Of a stretch of DNA of 16,756 bases, positions 8,201-16,756 are shown piece by piece (within the stretch, counting starts at the first letter, position 1; each line of letters starts with the position of its first letter). A program made the position numbers and the translations under genes. The stretch is from NCBI GenBank assembly GCA_009602725.1, contig WELB01000115.1, positions 310,841 to 327,596 of the forward strand, read 5' to 3'. Below the pieces are notes generated by a model, which saw only the letters and a list, made by a program, of their open reading frames with translations, was not told the DNA's origin and ran no database searches. The DNA comes from Spirogloea muscicola (Eukaryota; Streptophyta; Zygnematophyceae; Spirogloeales; Spirogloeaceae).

Positions 8201-11060
8201 ATGTTGTTGTCTTGATATGCCACTCCTGTTTCTAATGTCAAAGGTTGACATAACATTAGCTACAGTTACTGTGGAGGATTTAGTTGGGCCCCCTGAAGTC
8301 GTGTGGGCTCTGCAGCAAGTGATTTCGGCGATAAGCCATCTTAGCAAGGTGTGGGCTACTGTTGCCTCGATCCGCTTTCTTCATTCACATCATGATGTTA
8401 TAAGGCCTTCTGCCTGAATATTCTCGGACACTTATTTACATGAAAAACCAGGGGTACTCTAGATGACCTGCACATTCAGACCGATTTCATCAGCAGAAAG
8501 TGATATATGTGCCATGTGCTTTTGTTTATATAGGGCTTTGGCGAACGCCTTACCACAGACAGTAGGCCCGAGCTTGGAGCTTTGTTCAAGCAGGTTAGCC
8601 ATCTCAGATTTGTTGCACAGGAAAGCAGATGTCTGCAGCATGCACGCACTTGCTGCATCTGGAGGTTCCCTAAGCTGACATGCTCACTATTTGTCTCATG
8701 CTTATGCTAGAATGTCAGTGCTGAAACAATCTGAATTGTCTGCAGTCATTAGATATGGTGCTTCGAGTCCTTCAAACCTTTCCCAAGAGCAAAATTCTTC
8801 GGAGCAAGGTACGCTTAAGGTCCTTGCACTTGATTCTTCACGGTCACTTACATGTGCTCTTCTCACAGCTGTCTGTATCCTCTTCCTTCTTATTATGATG
8901 AAGCTGGGCAACTGTCACATCCATTGGTGACACCGTGATATGTTTGCTTGAACACTTCACTTTGTTGTGCATGTTTACACATTTTTCAGTCCTTCAAATA
9001 TTGTTAGTATATTGCAGATCATTTCCTTCTTGCACCGCATGGTGGAAACATTAGGCTGCAGTATTCTCCCGCTTCTTCCGTCAGCCATTGAACAGCTTCT
9101 TCTTGAGTGCGAGGTCAGTAGAGCTCCTAGCCTGGTTGGTTCTCATCTTACTCATTGGCCTCATTTGTGAATGATGAATCAGCATGCCATCATTGCTCAA
9201 CTGCGGGGCTAGATGTCAGGCTTTGTTGACCTGATAACACACCTCTCACCTTTCTGTGCTTGCCTTGTGTCGGGCAACTTTGTTGAGCAAGGATGTGGCA
9301 TATGTTGGTGTCCTCAGGCCAAGGACATGGTGGAATTCATCCAGTTTGTTAACCAGCTGATGAATCGATTCAAAGTTGGAGTCACTAGCATATTGGACGC
9401 TATTTTGCGGCCAACCATTGCCCGCGTGTTTTTCCTCCTGCCTCCCGCTGGCTTGCAGGAGGGCCCTGGCAGCATCACTGAGGTCTTTCTTTCGTCTTCC
9501 CTGGTTCCCTTTTACTGACTTGCGTGCTCACATTACTTGGGGTACATTCCTTGCAGTGGATATCAATCAGGGTCTCCTTATCCTTAGCTTAGGTTGGTAA
9601 AGGGATCCGGGGTTTCAGCTTTTGGGTTTAGCTCAACATCACAACTTGACATATAGTAAAATGCTCATTATGAAAGAGATAGCCAGGGTGGGCCTCTCAT
9701 ACCTTGTCTGATTGAGCTCTTCAGGAACAGCGCGAGCTAAAAGAGCTCCAGAGGATATACTTCACATTCTTGAACACCATCACTATGAATAGTCTTTCCT
9801 CTGTCTTTGTGAGCCTTCAAAATGGTCAGGTCTTGAATCAGGTCATCAACACATTAGTTGAGGCCTCATCAAGCCATCACGACGTCCTGGTCCGCAAGGT
9901 GAACAAGGTCTCCCAAACAAGCACAATCAGTGCACCTGCCCTACAGTATTAGGTACATCTATGGATGCTAGGAAGCAAGGATGGCCAGCAAGATACTTTT
10001 CAGTCATGCAAATTGTGAAGAGACACGTGCACAATGCACCTATCTGCCCATGGGAGCGAATGTACGACTCAGCTGATTCTGTGCATTATGTTCCCGACAG
10101 GTGTGCATCCAGACCCTTGCCAAGCTTATAGCAGAATGGTGTGGAGATGTCAGCGAACCAGAGAAGGTACTGCACATAGTTGTGGAAATTGTGTTTCTCA
10201 GGCAACAGCCAGTGGTATCTTGCCTATTGGCGATAGTGATCATCCCATTCATTCAATGGAGTTGTGCTTGATCGATGGGGTGCCTCGTCCATATTGTCCA
10301 AGCTGACACCACATGAGCACCTCGCTTATCTGCAAGGTACCGGGCTTCAGGAGGTTTGTGATTGAGACAATCGCTGGCCAGTGCTGCATCTACCCACTAC
10401 TGCAGGGCAATTTTGACCTGAAAGATGCCAACACGGTGAGCCTAGTATCCTCTGTAACCTTACTTCCTAATGGTCTTTGTAGGTATTTGTGAAGGTAGTT
10501 ACCAAAATGTGAGCTCGACCATACACATGAGGAGCTGCATCAAATCATTGTGCCACTTTTGCATCAGGTGTCCCTTTTTGGGGAGATGGCCTTGGCTCAG
10601 AAGGCTCTCTATGAGAAATGTGGGCAGGAGTTTCTGCTACACATGGCTACCGTGGTGCTGCCAGCTGTGCACTGCCCACCTGATATGGCGGAGCAGTACT
10701 GCTTGCACTTGCAGGTAGCTTCCACGAATATAATTTTAGTCCTAACATTGGGTGCTGCGAGATGTGTCGGAGTGAATAGAAGTGCAAGGCTTGAGAAATT
10801 GAATGTACAATCAGCATGGTTGTTTTCTTTTCTATGTTATCTGCACATGAACTCCTCAGCTGAGCAAAGCTGACCCATAATACAATCTACTGACAAAGCT
10901 CACAAAGTTGCTTATCAGAGTTTACCAAAGCTGACAATACGATCTACTGACAAAGCTCACAAAGTTGCAGAGATCCGATGTCAAGGACTTGAAGGTCTTC
11001 CTGAAGCAGGTCTTGGAGCAGCTAAGGCCACTTCAGAATGGCAGTGTATCATACAGATAG
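5250..11060 (+). CDS. Exportin-T (tRNA nuclear exporter, PAUSED/Los1/XPOT family)
   Basis: A karyopherin-beta that carries mature tRNA out of the nucleus with RanGTP. Exons: 5250-5891, 6167-6620, 6745-7427, 7583-7687, 7876-7965, one small unresolved exon near 8068-8115, 8266-8348 (or from 8244), 8534-8593, 8746-8808, 9018-9113, 9318-9482, 9725-9898, 10101-10166, 10337-10435, 10568-10714, 10971-11060. The product is about 1014 residues, against about 990 for Arabidopsis PAUSED. Residues 1-60 (MDDFEKAILFSFD, VQFWCLQVLD) match the plant N-terminus. Residues 119-148 (FLRNKLAQVIVRLIR, then YPAEWPSAFLDLL) are the Exportin-1-like region. Later signatures are SWIDMGLVANE-like (here TWIDMGLVANE), EYRKDLFNLLR, FLHRMVETLG, LDMVLRVLQTFPK, MAEQYCLHL and a C-terminal QNGSVSYR before TAG. 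All helical, with no membrane segment. Almost all introns are phase 0. Apart from the unresolved exon, every junction keeps frame with GT-AG ends. In that exon, a start at 8090 fits the family but lacks a GT donor. The first exon is much more GC-rich than the last ones. Confidence 0.95.
10865..10968 (+). repeat. Tandem duplication of the last exportin-T 3' splice-site region
   Basis: The tail of the last intron occurs twice with an offset of 57 bp: 10865-10911 and 10926-10968. The core 10885-10911 is identical to 10942-10968 (27 bp). Each copy includes ACTGACAAAG, a plausible branch point, and the run into the acceptor. The downstream copy ends TTGCAG and is the acceptor used at 10971. The upstream copy reads TTGCTT and has lost AG. 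Confidence 0.9.
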
Positions 11061-11982
11061 CAGTAGACTACAGAGCCTTCCCCAAAGGAATGACGATGGT
11101 ATGTATGAAACCTGCTATGATGCTCTTTAGCTTTCAGGATTGCTGATTTTTGCTTGCATCAGGTTTATTTAGTGCAGAAGTCCAGCGACACATTGAGAAA
11201 AGTATCACTAGTGACAGTCTGTTAAACTTTTCTGAGCCTGCTGTTGACTTGGTCTTCTTGGTTGTGGTGCTTCAGGGCACTGAGGCGCTCTTGCCTGAAC
11301 GACGTAGCCGTCGGCGGACGTCCTTGGTGACGGGGCAGAGCAAGGTGCTAGCTGAGCAGGTGGGTTGAGCATTGGCGTAAGATGGTTCTACAGGCAGTGG
11401 ATGAGCATGCCATGCAAGGTCTTGAAGTGTGCAAGTCAGTCTCTGTGCAAAGTGCAAGCAGATGATGTCAAAAATGCATAGGGACATCGTACCCTCCTGG
11501 GGATGCCGATTATGCCAATTGGGAATCTCTCTGATGCTTGCTGTTACTTACTACATCTCATGTATCCTGCACACTGAGCAGTGCTTGATTTGCTGATGTA
11601 GTCCTTACTGGAGTCCCTACAGAATGTATACATCTACTTATTCTTGTCCTGTCGTTGCCTGAGCTTGTTTTGATTGTCACTAAACAGTTCAATCAATTGT
11701 GCTTGAGGCCCAAGTGGCGAGTTGGCTGATGCCAGCTGCTCCCAGGCTTTTCTTGATAAGCAACTTACTTGCTTGGCTATACACTGATGACCAGCTCTCA
11801 TGCTTCCCGGTGGCTGCAGGTCGATGGCTAAAGCCCAGCGTCTGCTAGACAGTGAGGACCTCCCTTACCCGACAATTAGCATATAATGCATCCAGCAACT
11901 TTGACATGGACATGAGTGGGTTGCGACGTACTGTTATTGCAGGACACATTCAAAGTTGCGGCTCATGAGTGAGCAAGGCCAA
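11061..11982 (+). other. Exportin-T downstream region with exon-like segments, unassigned
   Basis: No plus-strand TGTAA occurs until 11983, so either exportin-T has a long or spliced 3' UTR or another transcript lies here. Exon-like pieces with AG and GT borders are: 11090-11098 (ATG ACG ATG before GTATGT), 11163-11201, 11276-11359, 11820-11851 and 11943-11972. The first three join in phase 0 as MTM, VYLVQKSSDTLRK and a 28-codon segment rich in Arg (core LLPERRSRRRTSLV). I could not find a coherent bridge from 11359 to the last pieces, and I recognise no family. Confidence 0.3.
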
Positions 11983-11987
11983 TGTAA
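11983..11987 (+). terminator. Plus-strand poly(A) signal TGTAA
   Basis: This is the first plus-strand TGTAA after the exportin-T stop codon, 923 nt downstream. It lies just past an exon-like piece (11943-11972) that ends in TGA in one frame, and probably ends the plus-strand transcript of this interval. Confidence 0.5.
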
Positions 11988-12087
11988 GCTGCATGTGCAC
12001 CACCTTGTAGAACGTGGATCACATAGTTGGCCACTCAAACGGGGGGGGCAGATCCAGTCTTCTGTGCAATTATGGCGCACAGTCGCT

Positions 12088-12092
12088 TTACA
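12088..12092 (-). terminator. Poly(A) signal TGTAA for the WD40 gene
   Basis: The minus strand reads TTGTAAAGC here, about 145 nt beyond the stop codon at 12235-12237. Spacing and motif fit chlorophyte polyadenylation. Confidence 0.6.
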
Positions 12093-12234
12093 ACCACCGG
12101 TGAAAGCGCTGCAAAAGCAGGCTGGCCACCCAATTTCTAGGAGAGAGGTCCCCCAGTCTGCCTCAGAGAGTTAGCCCATCGGATGTAGTCAGGGACTCAG
12201 CACTCCTCTCCTCAGTGACAACACATGAAGGTAC

Positions 12235-15200
12235 TTAGAAGGAGTAGACCATGACACGCCCGTCTTTGGAGCCTGTGCAGAGCACCGGTTTTGTTGAATC
12301 CAGCTGCAGGGCGCTGATTGAAGCCCCTGTCCACAACAGCCCTGCTCTTTGTTTAGTATACATGCAACCCATCTTGGCCTCTCAATGGCTGCCATCTTTC
12401 TGACGTGAAAGAAAGTCCTTCCCTTACATTGTATGCACTGTCAGGCTTTGCAAGACATGTATGCTTGTCACCAGATATTGAGAACACTCTATACACGCAA
12501 GTGCAAGCTGCTGTGTCCAGGTTCGTAAGAATCTGAAGCTAAGACTCTCTACCATCAGCTTGGTGCTCAATGTATAAATTAAGGCTCTCACATATATATG
12601 AATCACTAGATTCAACAATGATGCCACTCAGCAGATCAGCCATTACACATGCAATCAAGCGCAATGTGTGAGGTAGGTTCAGGTTGTGTAGTATGAGATA
12701 GGATCATCTGCCAAGGTTCTGGTTGGGTCTGGCGTTGCTCCTCACCTGAAAGGTCCATCACGGGAGTCGGGCTGACATCATGGGCGCAAGTGTCCCACAC
12801 ATGCAGGCTTCCATCAAGGCAGCCCGCCACAGCCACCGAGTGGCCACACACCAACACTGCTGTCCTGCTCATTGTCACATAAGATTTGCAGCAAATCAAG
12901 TGTTCAGCAAGTACTTACTGTATAAGGCTGCAGCATATCTATAGAGAATTTTTGAGAAGTTCAGATATCGTAAAGGCTGCAGCATATTTATGGAGAAACC
13001 TCGAGAAGTCTGAACAGCTGCCAGTAATGTGTACAAAATCTGTCAGACTGGGCTCGGGCAGGGTCTCACTGTTGCCCAAGGAAGTGCAATACTTGCAGCT
13101 GGTCACCCACGAGCCTGCAGACTGAGCCGGCATCTGGGCTTTCAGCCACTGCTTGCAACTTGTCAAGCTTGCTGGGCGACTCAGATTTGGGCATGTGCCG
13201 CACAGTGGTCGAAGTGCTGAGGAAGAGAAGCTCCAAGGAGTCGTCAGGACGTCCCCACACTGCCTCCTCTACAGCGGCTGGTGCCACTTTGGCTTGGATG
13301 GCGGTCCTCTGCCGCCGCCGGAGCCGTGCCTTGTCAACCGGCCATGGCAGCTCCACCTCGTCGCTCCACGACGAAGACGAGTCAGGCTGGGAGGACGCTG
13401 GCATGGGAGTGGCCGCTGTGCTCTCCACTCCACTTGGCAAGCGCCAGGACAGCAAGCAGACGCACACCGCTCCAATTGGGAGGGCCCCATGGTATGCAGA
13501 CACCAGTGTGCCCTCCTCGTGATTCCTGTCGATACATCAACACAATGAGCTTCTCGTGTCAGAGTGCTCAATTTGAAGTGCAATCTGTACAATCAAGCAA
13601 GAGCATAGCCTCCATGCCACACTCATCTAGGCAGCGTATGGTGTTGACCAGATGGCGATGTTGCCGACGCTGTCGAGCGCGACCACGAGGCATGCGCGGC
13701 CGGGCACCATTGCCAACTGCACCACTGCCACGTCAGCGCCGCCACTGTGCGACTTGGGCAGGCCGTACACCATGATTGGGCGCCTGCCAGATTTGCAATG
13801 CCAAACGTTTCACTTAAGTACTGAGTATGCCCATGCGAGGTGGAAGAAGTGGCAGGACCAGGCCTGCTACGACACAGGCAGCGGAGACGACGGCGAGCCT
13901 CACCGTGGGGACCCATCCATGGCCCAGCAGGCCAGGCCCCCGTCTTCGGCACCGGCGACGACCTTGTCGGTGGCAACAGCGATCAGGCAGAGAGCTCGTG
14001 GCTGGCCAAGATGCTCCTGACCGCTGTCATCGGTTTGTGGAGCATTCGTGCGCTCGCCAGCAAGACAAGCTAATGTGACACGAGTAATGCCTCCAAGGTG
14101 CTCAGCAGCAACCCTGCAGCAGAAGCATTGACGAGGGTGAAGGTCAGCGAGCAGCGACTGCGGATGTGCATGGTCAGGGTGCAGATCCATTGTAGCAAGG
14201 CCTAGCTGGAATGAAGCAAACACATACCCCGGCTCGACGCGTAGGGCGTCCAGGATGACGAGCGCGCTGCCGCCCTGCACGAAGCAGAGGCCCTGCTGCT
14301 CTAGCTGCATGAAATGGCCACCAAGGGCTTCAATGCCGGCTAGCACTGATGAGCACCTTAAGAGTAACTCTGGGTTTGGGACTTCAGGAAATAGAGGCCT
14401 AGCTCTGGCCTTAGCAGCAAGACCCAAAAGGGCTTAAAATTAGAAATAGGACGTCAATACAATCAGGTTCCTCTGCTGAGGCGCTCTAATAATGGGACGA
14501 GGATGCTACATTCTTTTACCTTTTCTTGAGGACGTAGAATTCAGATATGCATCGGTGTTCACGGCCAGTAAGGAAGGCCTCACCTGACGAGTGCCAGCAT
14601 CGCAGTCGACGTGGAGCACGAATGCTGCGAGCAGCCGGCAGGCCTCCTCGCCACCGGGCTCGAGGGGGAGCTCGTAAACAAAGACGCGGCGCTCGCTCGT
14701 GCTCCCGCCGCCAGGGTGCCCGCAGCACGCCGCCACACGGAGCCAGCCATCGTTGGCGTGGACGGCCAATGCGAGCACCGGCAGAGGGTGCACCAGGCAC
14801 AGCCGTGGGACGACTGCCAGCTCCTTCTCATTCAGCGCCGGTGCCTTGTCAAGACCGGCTATGGAACCGTGGTGTTCTGTCTCTCCCTTGCCAACGGGCT
14901 GTCCTGAAGCTGTTGCAACAGGCGACGGGGCTGGGCCAGTCGGGCCGCCATGGCTGTAAGCCAGCTCGTCAGGGCTGGCCGGTGCAAGACTCTTAGCTCT
15001 GCCTGCGGCAGCCGCTGCCTTGACCGCCATGAGCCCAAGCTCGTGGAGGTCGGGAATGTCGCCACCGCCGCTGCCGCTGCCCTCGTCGCAGGGGGCGTCG
15101 TCGTCATCGTCCAACTGGGCGAGGCTCTGTGGGGGTTTAGCCACAGGCGAAGCTGCTGCATGCTGCGGCGCGCTCGTCTCAGCTTCTGGCTGCTGACATG

Positions 15201-16756
15201 CGGCAGCATGACCAGCCACCTTCTCCCTCGTTCCTCGCTCCTTCGATGGTGCAGCGCCCCCCGTGTCGCCGCCTCCGGCACCTGGCGCTGCTGCTCGCAG
15301 GTCCGGTCGAACAGCCTCCACAAGCAGGGCCTTGAGCCGACTCAGTCCGCCGCCGCCGCGGTCCAGACGAGCGTGCGGTAGCGGCAGTTCCTCCCTGCTT
15401 CCACTGCCGCCGTCCCCTCTGCTGCTGCTGCTCGGCAAGGCTGCCGGCTCTGGCTGCACCAGCTCCAGCGGCCCGTAGCCATTGGGGCCTGGCGGCAGCG
15501 CGGCCGTTCTCGCTAACATTGCCGTTGCTGGCCGCAACCTGCCAGCCCCCCATGGCAACTCGACAGCGTCCTCGTCACAAGTGGAATGCAGCGCAGGCGG
15601 CTGACCTGAACAACTCACACTCGCCGGCGCCATTCCGCCACCCGCAATTGCGTCGATTTCGACTGGCTCCTGCAGCAACACTGCGGCAGCCTCCAGAGGC
15701 AGCGACCGCTGGACGTCGCCCTCGCTCTGCCTCGTCCTCCGGGCACGACTGCTGACGACACGTCGCACTCTGCCGGTCGATAGTGAGCGCGTGCGCTCGG
15801 CAGAGGCGGCAGCGGCGAATCCTTCTGTTGAGGGCTGCTGCTCCACGCGCTGCAGTCGTAGGACAGCACGCTCGGCGGCAGGTCCTGGCTGCGTGGCAGC
15901 CCTCGACGCGCCGCACAGGCTGACAGACTGCCGGTTGTCCGCTCTAGGTGCTGTAATCGAGGGCAACTGAAGGCTCGGCTCGGGGCTCAGCAGGAGCTGC
16001 TGCTTTACTCCCGACAACGATCCTGCTGCGGCAGCCATGCGGCGGGGAGCGATCCACTGGCCGCTGCTGCCGTCCTCATGCACCATCGACGCCGCAGCCG
16101 AGGAGACGTCCTGCTCCTTGGACGGGGCGGGGCCACTCTCAGCCGCAGTCATGTCGCAATGTCCGGGACCTTTGATCACTGCAGTGCCTCGAGCCACCAG
16201 CGCTTGGCTGAGCCGCTGCTTCTTCTCGCAGAGGTTGCGCTGCAGTGCTGCGACCTGGCGCTTGAGCACCTGCAGCAGGACACCTGCAGCTTAGATGGCG
16301 GCTCTGAGACGGTGCCGGGTCCAGCGACGGCGCAGGCATGGCCCGGAGGAGGAGCTTAGCGGCAACCTCCTGCGCAGTGCTGTCATCATCGACTTCAGCA
16401 ACGAGCGCAGAGCTCTTGGCGGAGTCCGAGTCTTGCGCTTGTGTTGCAGCAACGGCGTTGGGGTCCTCATTCTCCTTGTTGAGACACTCGGAGTCACGCG
16501 GAAATGGCGATGGCAATGCTGGCGACTGCGGCGGCGACGGCGGCTGGGCAGGCCGCTCCGCGCCCTCAAGCTCGCGGAGGATGCGCTGGACGATTGGCGC
16601 CGTGAGGCCAAAGGCCTGCGCAACGAGAGGCCACCGTCCTGCGTGTAATGGCCAGATCGGGAGCCGGATGGCGTGGAGCGGCCAGCCCCGGCGACAGCGC
16701 GCGCGGCGGCGCTCACCTCGGCGCCGTCGCCGTGGCGCGCGAGCGCCGGCGCGTCG
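12235..16756 (-). CDS. Large coiled-coil plus WD40 propeller protein, PALB2-like layout, 5' partial
   Basis: Exons in transcript order: 16756-16717 (enters from outside), 16615-16367, 16269-14584, 14409-13904, 13783-13649, 13525-13107, 12856-12746, 12326-12235. All joins keep frame, giving 1078 residues in the window. Residues 97-125 form a probable coiled coil (QVAALQRNLCEKKQRLSQAL). Residues 130-575 are low-complexity, rich in Ala, Ser, Gly and Pro, with an acidic DDDDD stretch. From about 579 come beta-propeller blades: RVFVYELP, VVAGAEDGGLACWAM, ALDSVGNIAIW (W codon split by an intron), VAVAGCLDGSLHVWD and the final CTGSKDGRVMVY before SF and stop. Coiled coil first, long disordered middle, C-terminal WD40 and total size resemble PALB2, the BRCA2 partner in recombination. 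That identity is inference (about 0.35); other WD40 scaffolds are possible. The joins at 16717/16615 and 13107/12856 are the least certain. Codon use is very GC-rich in the first exons and milder at the 3' end. It converges on the exportin-T unit. Confidence 0.8.
12922..13019. repeat. Direct tandem duplication of about 49 bp inside a WD40-gene intron
   Basis: Bases 12922-12970 and 12971-13019 are two diverged copies sharing AAGGCTGCAGCATAT and GAGAAGT blocks at a 49-bp offset. On the minus strand each copy contains ATATGCTGCAG, which looks like a 3' splice acceptor, within the intron 13106-12857. The model uses a different acceptor at 12857. Confidence 0.8.
16469..16477 (-). other. KEN-box-like degron motif in the WD40 protein
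   Basis: The codons read K-E-N within LNKENEDPN, residues 60-62 of the partial protein, in a Pro/Ser-rich region expected to be disordered. KEN followed within a few residues by Pro or Asn is the usual form of APC/C-Cdh1 recognition sites. Function is inferred from the motif only. Confidence 0.45.

Noticed and set aside
11360-11393. Possible 34-nt intron joining exon-like segments after exportin-T
   Set aside because: It is shorter than a workable spliceosomal intron, so I did not use it to extend a gene model.
16270-16283. A GT...AG pair that would give an intron of 14 nt in the WD40 gene
   Set aside because: It is far too short to splice. A donor at 16366 with the acceptor at 16270 gives a 97-nt intron and the correct phase.
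13153-16648. Plus-strand open frames of up to about 164 codons
   Set aside because: They are antisense to GC-rich exons of the WD40 gene, where the minus frame stays open for 562 codons in one exon and splices coherently.
1-16756. tRNA or rRNA genes near the tRNA exporter
   Set aside because: I saw no T-loop/anticodon-arm pattern or rRNA-like sequence on either strand, though a covariance-model scan was not possible.

Overview
The window looks like nuclear DNA of a green alga, most like a trebouxiophyte (Coccomyxa-type); this placement is inferred. Three genes are broken up by many short GT-AG introns (about 95-420 bp). The two that can be named resemble land-plant families most closely (exportin-T/PAUSED and tonoplast palmitoyltransferase PAT10). 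TGTAA poly(A) signals, typical of chlorophyte algae, lie downstream of gene ends. Coding sequence is GC-rich at gene 5' ends and closer to balanced toward 3' ends. I see no bacterial operon structure, CRISPR array, rRNA, tRNA or intact transposon. All exon models were built by hand from splice sites, reading phase and remembered family motifs, not by alignment software.

Layout: (1) 1-963 has no recognised gene. It holds a striking, nearly perfect 154-bp hairpin at 308-461, and the 3' flank and TGTAA signal of the next gene. (2) 964 to about 4341, minus strand: an 11-exon DHHC S-acyltransferase of the PAT10 type with four membrane segments, a DHHC cysteine-rich domain, a TTYE motif and a dileucine-type sorting motif. 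Its first exon is tentative. (3) 4342-5249: GC-rich spacer between two divergent genes, presumably holding both promoters. (4) 5250-11060, plus strand: exportin-T (tRNA nuclear exporter, PAUSED/Los1/XPOT family), 15 well-supported exons plus one small unresolved exon, about 1014 residues. (5) 11061-11982: downstream stretch with exon-like pieces, ending in a plus-strand TGTAA. (6) 12235-16756, minus strand: 3' part (at least 1078 codons) of a large protein with an N-terminal coiled coil, a long disordered middle and a C-terminal WD40-type propeller. Its layout and final blade recall PALB2, but that name is tentative. Its 5' end lies beyond the window.

The genes form one divergent pair (PAT10-like and exportin-T) and one convergent pair (exportin-T and the WD40 gene) whose poly(A) signals are about 100 bp apart. 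Nothing indicates a shared pathway: one acts in membrane protein lipidation, one in tRNA export, and one possibly in DNA repair or cell-cycle scaffolding. I found no clearly new multi-gene system. The most notable items are the hairpin locus, the opposite intron-phase biases of neighbouring genes, a duplicated 3' splice-site region, the exon-like stretch after exportin-T, and a KEN-box motif in the WD40 protein.
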